Of a stretch of 55,323 nucleotides of DNA, positions 28,833 through 37,034 are shown one piece after another (the first letter of the stretch is position 1; each line of letters starts with the position of its first letter). Both the position numbers and the translations under genes were made by a program. The notes beneath the pieces are model-generated. The model did not search any database. It was given only the letters and a program-made list of their open reading frames with translations, and was not told where the DNA came from. The DNA comes from Chlorobiota bacterium (lineage in GTDB: Bacteria; Bacteroidota; Ignavibacteria; OLB7): positions 1 through 55,323 of the forward strand of contig JAGWAZ010000004.1 of assembly GCA_021296135.1 (NCBI GenBank). Direction: 5' to 3'.

Positions 28833-31325
28833 TTACTTCACCACTACCAATGGTATTTGCGTTGTTCCTTCGCTTGTTGTGATCTCAATGATGTATCGTC
28901 CACTTGTCAGGTCAAAAAGGTTCAAGTGGAGGTGGTGTTTTCCGATGCCACGGAGGCCTGCATCTTCGGTTGAGAGGTGTCGTCCTATCATATCGTAAAG
29001 ACTAATGCTCAGACTGGTTGGCCCTCGGAGTTCAACACCAAGCGTTGCCTCGCCGTTGTGAACCGGATTCGATGTGAGCCAGGCTGAACTCACCGCTGGA
29101 TCGGAATCGTATGGCACGCTTACCGGAGGTTTACGGTGCATGTAATAGCGTCCCGCCCCGTTGCCCGGAGCTATCAGATAAAGATAGTCCCGATCCTGTC
29201 CTGCATCGACAAATCCGGCAAGACTTTTGAAGGTTGGCACCGAATCGTTTCTAAGAACAAACGTACGTCCTTTATCATCCGAATGAAGAATGACACCTGC
29301 CCGTCCGACTGTGTGGATATTTGATGTGTCGCCCCAATACGCCCCGATATCCATTGGACGTACCGCGCCGGTCCCGTTGTATTGATTCCAGGTCTGACCT
29401 CCTGCTTGGCTCTCTTCAAGCGACCAGTTTCTGTAGCCACTTGCCCTATCGGAGAAAAAGGCAACATAATCGTTCGGAGAGGTTGGAATCATTCCAATGG
29501 GGTCGGTCTGTTGCGGATTCCGGTCTTCCTGTTTTGTCCAGGAACGTCCGCCATCTCCGGTCACGTAGATGCCATCGGATGTGACCGCGGCTCCTACGTC
29601 GATGTTCAGCATAGCTATACGTTCGAAGCTGTGCGTATCGTTACGCATTGTCCATGAAATGCCGGCATTTTCACTTACCATCAGGCCATTTGACCCGTAA
29701 AGGAAGCCGATAGGGGGGCCAAGTTCAGACGTGGAATCACCAACAAAAAGGAGCTGAACCGTACCAACCGATCCGATCAGTTCAGGAAGCTGCTGTCCCA
29801 CGCTCCAGACCTTGCCACCATCAGTGCTTTCAAGAACGGAAACCCCAAATGTAGCATCATGTTCAATAAATGTGCCAATTGCAATGACACGATCAGCATT
29901 GAAGCGAGGATCAGGAAGCCCAATAGCAATAACGCGGCTAAGAGGTGCGGGAAGACTCCCCTCGGCACCGAGATCGCGCCAGGTTTCTCCCGAGTCCTGG
30001 CTGATTAACAGACTCTGATAGTTCCTTCCTACAATCACTCTGCCATCGATTGCATTGATCGCCAATGGAATCCCGCCTGCCTCATTATGCTGCCAGTTAT
30101 GTCCTCCATCACTGGATGAAGCAAAGAGGGAGAAGCGATTAGCAAGTTTATAGTGAGCAGAGTCAATTGAATAGAACAAGGGGTCGTTCCCGAAAGGATG
30201 CCTCCATTCAGTCCAGGTCTTACCACCATCATTTGTGAAGGCGTTAGAAGCAACTCCATGAGTCTCTCCATGGAACCTCAACGAATTGTAGTCGATCCAG
30301 GGAGGAGTGTTGATCTCTTCCCATGTCTCCATACCATTGTCGGATCTCCAGACTGTCCACTTCAGGTCTTCGGAGTTGTTGGAGACGTCAACAAACTCGG
30401 TCTGAACAATATAGGCTATCGTGTCGTTAACGAGCTGAAAGTCAAGTGCTGCGGCCGGTGGAGGGGATAGAGCCTCAACTATCGGAATCTTAAACCATTG
30501 AGCTGCGAAGTTATTCAGGTTCAATTTTCCAAGATAATAATGATTCTCTAGCTGACCGTCGACCACGCCAAAGGCCCGCGTACCTACAACGGCAACCGAA
30601 TCGTTTGACATCCTGAAGAGTTTCCACCAACCGGTCAGCGTTGTATCGGTCATCTCCTTAGGTGCCTGGAAGAACCCGAAGTCTGTCCTCGCATCCAGTT
30701 GCTGAAGGACCAGGCCGAAGTACTTCAGCGAGTCAACAAATCTCCAGCTTTCGCCACGGTCGCGACTGAACGCAAGCCGAAACGGACCGAATGGAACGGA
30801 ATCGGCTGTAGGAGAATCTGTGTCGTGAAGTTGATAGAAAACAACAATGTTGTTCGGCGTACCAGCCATTGACTCGGTAATGACGTACCGAAGATTCTGG
30901 TCAGGGAAGTAATTTGTGTCGGTGTACTCGGCGGTCAGTCTTTGCCAGGATTGACCACCATCCTTTGTAATGAAGGCGTCCGGACTATAGCCGAATTGAT
31001 CGTCGATAAATGTGTGTGGAATCGGATCGGATGAATCCTGCAACGTCCAGGTCGTTCCACCATTGCTTGTATAGTAGAAGTTGAGCCCGGCATCAGGATC
31101 GGTTTCGGTAAATGTATGATAGTACCCGATCAGTGTATCACGCCAGAACATTTGTGCTCCGGGGCCTGGCCATTCAACATCCGTCTCAAAGCCACTATCG
31201 AGGTTGACGTCAAGAAGCTTCCAGCGATCCTGGGAGAAGAGAATGCCGGGAAGGGGCAACAGAAAGGCAACTGCCGTAACTGCTGTCATTAGCATGAAAC
31301 GTGAGGGCGTACCGTTGCTCATCAT
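28833..31325 (-). CDS. Secreted BNR/Asp-box repeat protein with type IX sorting domain
   Basis: 830 residues from ATG at 31325, preceded by GAGG; a longer frame to 31403 would hide the signal peptide. After the signal peptide (FMLMTAVTAVAFLLPLPGILF) come many Asp-box/BNR-like repeats of the sialidase or photosystem-assembly propeller type: SNGGTTWTLQD, SDNGMETWEEI, SQDSGETWRDL, STDGGKVWSV, TGDGGRSWTKQ, SDDKGRTFVLRN. The last ~75 residues (VHNGEATLGVELRG...LYDMIGRHLS...GRYIIEI) form a type IX C-terminal sorting domain. The sialidase catalytic residues were not identified, so an enzymatic role is not claimed. It is likely surface-exposed or released. Confidence 0.82.
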   Translation of the reverse strand: MMSNGTPSRFMLMTAVTAVAFLLPLPGILFSQDRWKLLDVNLDSGFETDVEWPGPGAQMFWRDTLIGYYHTFTETDPDAGLNFYYTSNGGTTWTLQDSSDPIPHTFIDDQFGYSPDAFITKDGGQSWQRLTAEYTDTNYFPDQNLRYVITESMAGTPNNIVVFYQLHDTDSPTADSVPFGPFRLAFSRDRGESWRFVDSLKYFGLVLQQLDARTDFGFFQAPKEMTDTTLTGWWKLFRMSNDSVAVVGTRAFGVVDGQLENHYYLGKLNLNNFAAQWFKIPIVEALSPPPAAALDFQLVNDTIAYIVQTEFVDVSNNSEDLKWTVWRSDNGMETWEEINTPPWIDYNSLRFHGETHGVASNAFTNDGGKTWTEWRHPFGNDPLFYSIDSAHYKLANRFSLFASSSDGGHNWQHNEAGGIPLAINAIDGRVIVGRNYQSLLISQDSGETWRDLGAEGSLPAPLSRVIAIGLPDPRFNADRVIAIGTFIEHDATFGVSVLESTDGGKVWSVGQQLPELIGSVGTVQLLFVGDSTSELGPPIGFLYGSNGLMVSENAGISWTMRNDTHSFERIAMLNIDVGAAVTSDGIYVTGDGGRSWTKQEDRNPQQTDPIGMIPTSPNDYVAFFSDRASGYRNWSLEESQAGGQTWNQYNGTGAVRPMDIGAYWGDTSNIHTVGRAGVILHSDDKGRTFVLRNDSVPTFKSLAGFVDAGQDRDYLYLIAPGNGAGRYYMHRKPPVSVPYDSDPAVSSAWLTSNPVHNGEATLGVELRGPTSLSISLYDMIGRHLSTEDAGLRGIGKHHLHLNLFDLTSGRYIIEITTSEGTTQIPLVVVK

Positions 31326-31509
31326 TAAAACCTCAACAATCGTGAATAATGAATAAAAAAAGAAAGATAAAAAAACAGCTGATAGCGGCGAAAATCTTAG
31401 CAAAACCTAAAACTATGCAGCAGTGACAGTGGAAAATTCAAAAAAAGTTGTTGATAGCGCCATAGGTTCTTAGAGCTTAGTGAGACATTGTCCATTTTTT
31501 TGAGTATGT

Positions 31510-31588
31510 CCAGCTCCAACCTCTCTCGACCCTCGACTCATTGACTCCCGACTCTACGACTCTTGACTCTCTGACTCTACGACCCTCG
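31510..31588 (-). repeat. GACTC-type degenerate repeat cluster
   Basis: Between and just into two minus-strand genes lie about nine spaced copies of GACTC or GACCC (for example CGACTCATTGACTCCCGACT). Read on the minus strand these are GAGTC repeats following the stop of the upstream gene; the last copies overlap the gene's 3' end. Confidence 0.6.
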
Positions 31589-32620
31589 AAGAAACTTATC
31601 CTCTTCAAGCGTAAGCATCAATGAGACCCGATGCGTTACGCCGATATTGTCAAGGTTACCGTTTTCCTGCGTAAACGAGTAGTCGATATTCAGTTTGGGC
31701 AACTTGACTCCAGCTCCGAGTGAAAGCTGTCCAAGCTCGGAATAACCTCCTCTCGCAAAGACCTTATTCTTGTAGCCATACTCGATTCCGGCTGCGATGT
31801 CAAGACTGAACAGACCTGCATCAACTGTAGTTGCCTCTTCACGTCCTTCAAATCGATAGATGCCGTCAAGGGTCGGACGGACTGAATGATCATCCGTAAT
31901 GTCGAGATTATATGCAGCGCCGAGTCGTAGCGACGGAACGATAAACTCCTGATGTCCTGTTTCCCAGGCAAGGAGCGACTTCGTTGCATCATAGAGTGTT
32001 ACCCCAAGTGTGAGATGGTCCCGTGCTTTATAGCTCGCTCCGATGTCTATCCCGAATCCCCATGCCGAGGTAGCGAGAATAGCTCTGTAGAGGAGTTTTA
32101 CGTTGCCACCAACTGAGAGCTTTTTATTGATGGCGCGAGCATAGGAGCCAACGAAAGCCCAATCAGCGGCACTACCGATGCGGATTCTGTTCGGATCGAC
32201 TCTGTCCTCCTCATCAATGATCCCATTCCCGTTGCGGTCTATCAGTGCATTCCGGGTATCCTTGATTTCGCCATATCCGAAACGAAGTATGGTTAGTCCG
32301 GCAGTCTGCTTTTCATCAATTGGCAGTGCACCGGCTGCATAGTCATAATTAAAAAGTCCGGCAAAGCGGGGTTCGTGGAAGACAGAAATTTGTGGAAATT
32401 TGAGAGTTGACAAATTCGAAGGATTGAAGTAACCAGCCGTCACGTCATTGCTGATTGCCACGCCGGCTCCTCCAAGTCCCGAGTATCTGGCACCAACACC
32501 AAGAGAGAGAAATTCGCCGGCATACTTTGCATTCCGTTGTGCCTGGAGTGATGTTACCACAAGCAAGAGCAGAGGGATGATAAGCCATCTATAGGCTTTA
32601 AATGAAATTCGTTTCACCAT
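31577..32620 (-). CDS. PorV/PorQ-family outer-membrane barrel protein
   Basis: 347 residues from ATG at 32620 (MVKRISFKAYRWLIIPLLLL signal peptide, cut near LQAQ). Carries the family N-terminal pattern: AGEFLSLGVGARYSGLGG, then NDVTAGYFNPSNLS. A calcium-loop-like DRNGNGIIDEEDRVD lies around residues 130-145 (probably between barrel strands). The C-terminus contains long amphipathic strands, as expected for a barrel. It lies on the opposite strand from, and only distantly resembles, the family member at 3082-4134. It may serve the adjacent BNR-repeat secreted protein, which has a type IX sorting domain; this is inference from proximity. Confidence 0.8.
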   Translation of the reverse strand: MVKRISFKAYRWLIIPLLLLVVTSLQAQRNAKYAGEFLSLGVGARYSGLGGAGVAISNDVTAGYFNPSNLSTLKFPQISVFHEPRFAGLFNYDYAAGALPIDEKQTAGLTILRFGYGEIKDTRNALIDRNGNGIIDEEDRVDPNRIRIGSAADWAFVGSYARAINKKLSVGGNVKLLYRAILATSAWGFGIDIGASYKARDHLTLGVTLYDATKSLLAWETGHQEFIVPSLRLGAAYNLDITDDHSVRPTLDGIYRFEGREEATTVDAGLFSLDIAAGIEYGYKNKVFARGGYSELGQLSLGAGVKLPKLNIDYSFTQENGNLDNIGVTHRVSLMLTLEEDKFLRGS

Positions 32621-32697
32621 AATAGATTGAGAATATTGTGATCTGTGCAACTATCCTACGAAATTATCTCTACGAATAAAATTGAAAAACTTGAATC

Positions 32698-32728
32698 TTG
32701 CAAGGGAAAATTTTCTGCATTACTTTTG
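32698..32728 (+). promoter_or_regulatory. Promoter of tRNA-Gly (GCC)
   Basis: TTG (32698-32700), 20 bases, TACTTTTG (32721-32728): a full match to the Bacteroidota TTG-N19-21-TAnnTTTG form. It lies 20 bp before the tRNA. Confidence 0.65.
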
Positions 32729-32748
32729 CCGACGCTTAAGGGAACGTT

Positions 32749-32821
32749 GCGGGAATAGCTCAGTTGGTAGAGCATCTGCTTGCCATGCAGAAGGTCGCGA
32801 GTTCGAACCTCGTTTCCCGCT
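32749..32821 (+). tRNA. tRNA-Gly (GCC)
   Basis: A 73-base tRNA with acceptor GCGGGAA/TTCCCGC, anticodon loop TTGCCAT (GCC), T-arm GAGTTCGAACCTC. It is a single-gene transcript with its own promoter and terminator. Confidence 0.96.
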
Positions 32822-32839
32822 CAGGTCTTGACGAACAAT

Positions 32840-32869
32840 CCCGCTTTCAATTTGAAGCGGGTTTTTTTT
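32840..32869 (+). terminator. Terminator of tRNA-Gly
   Basis: CCCGCTT (32840-32846) pairs with AAGCGGG (32855-32861), followed by eight T. Confidence 0.9.
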
Positions 32870-33016
32870 GCCGGAGATTATCGTCAATAGCTCGGTTTTC
32901 TCAAGATAATCTGTTGTGATGCCTGAGGGATAATCCCCATCATCGCGGGATGCTCTGATACGTGCTTGGGTCATGGCCTTCATATCAATCGGAAACTATC
33001 ATTCAAGAGCAAAACT

Positions 33017-34024
33017 ATGAGCAGGGTAGTCTGCATACCTGGTGACGGTATCGGGCCTGGCGTTACACATGCTGTTCGCCGCGTTATTGACGCATCCGGG
33101 GCCGGAATCGAATGGATTGAGGCCTCGGCCGGTTTGGCAACGTTCGAGTTGCAAGGAGACCCCTTGCCTCAAGAGACAATTGAAGCCATTGGCAAACATC
33201 GGGTTGCCCTTAAAGGCCCGCTTACTACTCCGGTCGGTTCAGGCTTCCGAAGTATCAACGTTAGTCTTCGCAAGGAGTTCGATCTCTATGTAAACCTTAG
33301 ACCAGTTAAATGGTTCGAAGGGGTCAAAAGTCTGTTTACCCATCTCGATCTGGTTATTTTCCGTGAGAACACCGAAGGCCTCTACTCCGGTGTTGAGCAT
33401 TATATTGATTCTCGCAAGTCGGCTGCCGAATCGGTTGCGATTGTCACACGATACGGCTCCGAACGGATTATACGGGCTGCCTTTGAGTATGCTCGCAAAC
33501 ATGCTCGCAAGAAGGTCACGATCGTTCATAAGGCAAACATCCTGAAGTTTACTTCGGGTATGTTTCTTGGGATCGGTCAGGCATTGGCAAAGGAGTATCC
33601 GGATATCGAATGCGATGACAAGATCGTTGACAACATGGTGATGCAGCTTGTCATGAATCCTGAAAGGTTCGATGTGATTGTTACAACGAATCTGTTCGGC
33701 GATATTCTTTCTGATCTTGCCTGCGGTTTGATTGGTGGATTGGGACTTGCTCCCGGAGCGAACATCGGTGATGATACTGCAATTTTTGAAGCTGTACACG
33801 GCTCAGCCACTGATATTGCCGGGAAAAACATTGCCAATCCGTCTGCCCTCTTGTTGGCCGGTGTGCTAATGTTGCGTCATCTTGGTAAGACCGAACATGC
33901 CGAAAAAATCGAAGGCGCTTTGGTGAAAGTACTGAAAGATGGTACCTCAGTGACTCCTGATCTGAATCGAGAGCAAGGAGTTCATACAGATAATATGGCC
34001 GACGCAATTATTGCAAACCTATGA
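33017..34024 (+). CDS. icd: Isocitrate dehydrogenase, NAD-type (IDH/IPMDH family)
   Basis: 335 residues, oxidatively decarboxylating isocitrate to 2-oxoglutarate. The start at 33017 (MSRVVCIPGDGIGPGV) is the family opening. Substrate residues are in GFRSINVSLRKEFDLYVNLRP (Ser, Asn and two Arg as in IDH), which argues for isocitrate rather than isopropylmalate. RENTEGLYSG, the Lys region VHKANILK and TTNLFGDILSDL (metal-binding Asp) are intact. After HGSAT the sequence reads Asp-Ile, where NADP enzymes have Lys-Tyr; this indicates NAD as cofactor. The length is that of the short, IDH3-like class. No adjacent TCA-cycle genes. Confidence 0.9.
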   Translation: MSRVVCIPGDGIGPGVTHAVRRVIDASGAGIEWIEASAGLATFELQGDPLPQETIEAIGKHRVALKGPLTTPVGSGFRSINVSLRKEFDLYVNLRPVKWFEGVKSLFTHLDLVIFRENTEGLYSGVEHYIDSRKSAAESVAIVTRYGSERIIRAAFEYARKHARKKVTIVHKANILKFTSGMFLGIGQALAKEYPDIECDDKIVDNMVMQLVMNPERFDVIVTTNLFGDILSDLACGLIGGLGLAPGANIGDDTAIFEAVHGSATDIAGKNIANPSALLLAGVLMLRHLGKTEHAEKIEGALVKVLKDGTSVTPDLNREQGVHTDNMADAIIANL

Positions 34025-34063
34025 GCAGGTTTCTACCCCCTTCGGCAGTGAACAAATAGGTCG

Positions 34064-34699
34064 ATGTATAGATCGGTACTCCATATCATTGCCATCGTAG
34101 GGTTGGCAGTAATGATTGGAAGCCTTTTCTTCTTCGGAGTTGGTGTTGCAGGAGTTATTTTTCAGGAAGGGGTGCTTCCCAGTCGCACGTTGGCTGGCAA
34201 CCTCAACGTGGTGATACTCCACCGACTTGCTGTGATGCAGGGGGTCATGGCAACAATAGTAGTATGTATTCTCGGGTATCTGGCATATACGTCCCCGCGA
34301 GGAACAAACCGCAGCGCTTTCTGGTTGGCATTATTCGCATTTCTCTGCGCAATCTATTCCGGATTGATTCTCTTGCCTGAGATAGGGAGCTTGCAGCTTG
34401 AGATTGGCAATTTCGATCATCTGCTTGAAGCAAAGAAGGAGGCACATCAACGCTTTACTTCGCTTCATTCCCGAAATACGGTTGTCGTGATGGTACAACT
34501 TCTTGCCGCCGCGGCAAGTCTTGTTCTTCATGCCCTCAGGCTATGGAAGAAGGGTGCCGGGAGAGAGGTTCAGCCAGAGAGGCAAAAAAAGGTGAAGAAG
34601 ACGGTTGAAGTAACTGTTGTCGGGAACGTTGGGGAGAATGAAGCCAAAAATGAGAAGGAAAATCGGCCTGAGGAACCTGAAAGGGTGATTGAGAGTTGA
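34064..34699 (+). CDS. Small membrane protein (DUF4149/TMEM205-like), four predicted TM segments
   Basis: 211 residues with about four hydrophobic segments (residues ~5-30, 60-78, 88-105 and 142-160). The N-terminal pattern, a glycine-rich first helix followed by GVIFQEG and later ILPEI, resembles DUF4149/TMEM205-like proteins; this is a memory-based match and tentative. The last ~45 residues are a highly charged Lys/Glu-rich tail. It starts 39 bp after the isocitrate dehydrogenase stop and might be co-transcribed. Confidence 0.6.
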   Translation: MYRSVLHIIAIVGLAVMIGSLFFFGVGVAGVIFQEGVLPSRTLAGNLNVVILHRLAVMQGVMATIVVCILGYLAYTSPRGTNRSAFWLALFAFLCAIYSGLILLPEIGSLQLEIGNFDHLLEAKKEAHQRFTSLHSRNTVVVMVQLLAAAASLVLHALRLWKKGAGREVQPERQKKVKKTVEVTVVGNVGENEAKNEKENRPEEPERVIES

Positions 34700-34750
34700 C
34701 CGAACCCTTTCTCCTTCATAGATTCGTAGCATTGTAAAGGTGTAAAGCAC

Positions 34751-34840
34751 GGAAAGGTGCAGGAGTGGTTTAACTGGAACGCCTGGAAAGCGTTTGTACG
34801 GGCACAACTCGTACCGAGGGTTCGAATCCCTCCCTTTCCG
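34751..34840 (+). tRNA. tRNA-Ser (GGA)
   Basis: A 90-base class II tRNA. The acceptor GGAAAGG pairs with CCTTTCC, discriminator G. The anticodon loop CTGGAAA gives GGA; a long variable arm is present. CCA is not encoded. Confidence 0.95.
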
Positions 34841-34849
34841 CACAAAGAG

Positions 34850-34881
34850 ACGCGGTGTCGGATTTATTGACGCCGCGTTTT
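34850..34881 (+). terminator. Terminator of tRNA-Ser
   Basis: ACGCGGTGTC (34850-34859) pairs with GACGCCGCGT (34869-34878, one G-T pair), followed by TTTT. Confidence 0.75.
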
Positions 34882-34926
34882 CTCGTATACCATTAATTTA
34901 ATTGTTCTTTTGATCTCGTCATATCA

Positions 34927-36138
34927 ATGATTTGTCTGTTTGAGGATCGACTGGTCGAGGATCTTTATCCGTTAACTGAGACGCGTTTTGCTGCTGACCT
35001 CCTCATTGGTGGGATGACGATGAGAGAACGTGTTACTGCCATGGTCGCTTCTGAGCCGGTTTTGCTTCATGGTAGAGGCTATCTTTGGTCGGTTTATCCC
35101 GATCAATTCCTTCCTGCGCAGCCGACTGAACCGGTTTTGTTCCTTAACGCACGCGGGAGATTTCAACCCTCGTTTTTCCAATCCCTTTCAAAGGAGACCG
35201 GGTGGATTCTTCGTGACGGTCAGAACGTGGTTGCGGCTCGACTTGCCCCCGAGGAAGTTGCCTCTCTTGATTTGACACAGGACTATATCTCGTTCGGGAA
35301 TAATCTCAAGGCGTTCAATCTCAAGACCACTACCTGGAAGTTCTATCGCTATCTCTGGGAGATGATTGTCGATAATGGGGATGCGATATATGATGACAGC
35401 AAGCTAATTGGAGAGGGAACGAAACGGCTTTTGCCAGATGGGGTTTACCGATGTGGCGATCATGATCTTATTGCTGACGATAATGTCACTCTGCAGCCCG
35501 GAGTCGTGCTCGATTGTACAGACGGGCCGGTTATTCTGGGAGCGAACATAACCGTCATGGCGAACAGTGTGATTCAGGGGCCTTGCATGGTTGGAGCGAA
35601 CTCGACGGTCAAGATCGGTGCGAAAATCTATCACGGAACGACAATCGGTCCCTGGTGCAAGGTCGGGGGGGAGGTTGAAAATTCTATCATCATTGGTTGC
35701 TCGAACAAGCAGCATGATGGTTTTCTTGGACACAGCTATCTGGGAGCATGGGTGAACCTTGGCGCCGACACCAACACATCCGATTTGAAGAACACCTATG
35801 GTCAGATTCGTGTGAACTTGAGCGGAAGAGAAGTCGATACAGACCAGATGTTTATCGGCTCTCTCATTGGCGATCACAGCAAGACCGGGATCAACACGAT
35901 GCTGAACACTGGATCGGTGATCGGTGTCTTTGCCAACATTTTCGGGTCCGGATTTTCTCCAAAGAATATCCCTTCCTTTTCCTGGTGTGATGGATCGACT
36001 ATCACTCCCTATCGACTTGACAAAGCACTTGAACTTGCCAAGCGGGTCATGGTACGACGAAAGATCGTTTTTTCGGAGGCAGATCAGGGGGTGCTGAAGT
36101 ATCTCTACCGGTGTGTGCATCCGGAATCCAACGTGTGA
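34927..36138 (+). CDS. Alternative GlmU-type sugar-1-phosphate nucleotidylyl/acetyltransferase
   Basis: 403 residues of the Bacteroidota 'alternative GlmU' type, thought to make UDP-GlcNAc from glucosamine-1-phosphate. The N-terminal opening ICLFEDRLVEDLYPLTETRFAADLLIGG is characteristic. The C-terminal half is a left-handed beta-helix of hexapeptide repeats (LQPGVVLDCTDGPVILGANI, VGANSTVKIGAKIYHGTTIG), followed by GCSNKQHDGFLGHSYLGAWVN and a long acetyltransferase end. No other glmU is in the window. The start ATG at 34927 has no obvious ribosome binding site. Confidence 0.85.
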   Translation: MICLFEDRLVEDLYPLTETRFAADLLIGGMTMRERVTAMVASEPVLLHGRGYLWSVYPDQFLPAQPTEPVLFLNARGRFQPSFFQSLSKETGWILRDGQNVVAARLAPEEVASLDLTQDYISFGNNLKAFNLKTTTWKFYRYLWEMIVDNGDAIYDDSKLIGEGTKRLLPDGVYRCGDHDLIADDNVTLQPGVVLDCTDGPVILGANITVMANSVIQGPCMVGANSTVKIGAKIYHGTTIGPWCKVGGEVENSIIIGCSNKQHDGFLGHSYLGAWVNLGADTNTSDLKNTYGQIRVNLSGREVDTDQMFIGSLIGDHSKTGINTMLNTGSVIGVFANIFGSGFSPKNIPSFSWCDGSTITPYRLDKALELAKRVMVRRKIVFSEADQGVLKYLYRCVHPESNV

Positions 36139-36349
36139 CGGGTGAGGAAAAGAATGCGTCCACCAAACGTCGAATCTTCCGGCTTTTCCACTTCCAGCGA
36201 TGCTGCTCGTTCTTCCATAGACGGTTTTTCTCGGAGGCTTTGAAATACCTATCTCTCCCCAGGGCATATCCTTATATTATATAGATTGGCTCACATTCAT
36301 AGAATGTTCACAAACGATCGAAGATTAACCGAGCTTTTCATCAATCTCA

Positions 36350-37012
36350 ATGGTATCTACAACGTTATTAAGGTTCTCTGGTATTATTACCAGTCTTATT
36401 CTTGGCTCATTGTTTCTGTCCGGTTGTGGCTCAAGTCGCATTACCCTCGAAGGATATGATGATGCCCTTTTGAATGGCAAAAGAGTTTTTCTTTTGACCC
36501 CTTCGGAGGGGGATTACATCTTTACGAGTATTGACGGATTCACCTATTCAAGAGGGATTGCCTCTATAACCGCTCAAACCAGAATTGACAACGAATTCCA
36601 GTCTCGCCTCCGCGATCGTCTCAATGTGACATTCGATTCTAACCTGGTTGTCAATTATCGGACGCAGCCGGTTGGGGTAATCCATCCGCTGAATGCTGTT
36701 ACAGACTTCTTCGCTCATCCTTCTTCGTGGGACTGGACAAAGTTGGAAGCGGCTGGGAAAGAGGGAGTAATCGACTACTTAATTGTCCTCCGTTCCGTTA
36801 CGATGAAGAATTATAAACCGAAAGGTGATGGTGCCATGGGGAAGGAGGAAGTCGATGCCGATTTCGTTCTGATAGATCTAACCAGGAGGTCAGTCATGAC
36901 TCAGAATAACGTTGCGATTTCGGTTGATGATCCACGGCGCATTGCGGATACTTACATCAAACTGTCCGAAAAGCTGGCCTCGAAAATGCCGTTTCATGTA
37001 AAGGAAGACTGA
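36350..37012 (+). CDS. Outer-envelope lipoprotein of unknown function
   Basis: 220 residues with a lipoprotein signal; the lipobox LSGC places the acylated Cys at 26. The mature part starts GSSRITLEGYDDALLNGKRVFLL and has mixed alpha/beta character. I do not recognise the family. The next gene, a membrane glycosyltransferase-like protein, starts 22 bp after the stop, so the two may be one transcript. Confidence 0.75.
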   Translation: MVSTTLLRFSGIITSLILGSLFLSGCGSSRITLEGYDDALLNGKRVFLLTPSEGDYIFTSIDGFTYSRGIASITAQTRIDNEFQSRLRDRLNVTFDSNLVVNYRTQPVGVIHPLNAVTDFFAHPSSWDWTKLEAAGKEGVIDYLIVLRSVTMKNYKPKGDGAMGKEEVDADFVLIDLTRRSVMTQNNVAISVDDPRRIADTYIKLSEKLASKMPFHVKED

Positions 37013-37034
37013 GCTGACCGTTTTGGGAACTGGT

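Noticed and set aside
28833-31325. Active sialidase
   Set aside because: Asp-box repeats alone do not show the Arg triad, Tyr and Glu of sialidases; I could not identify them.
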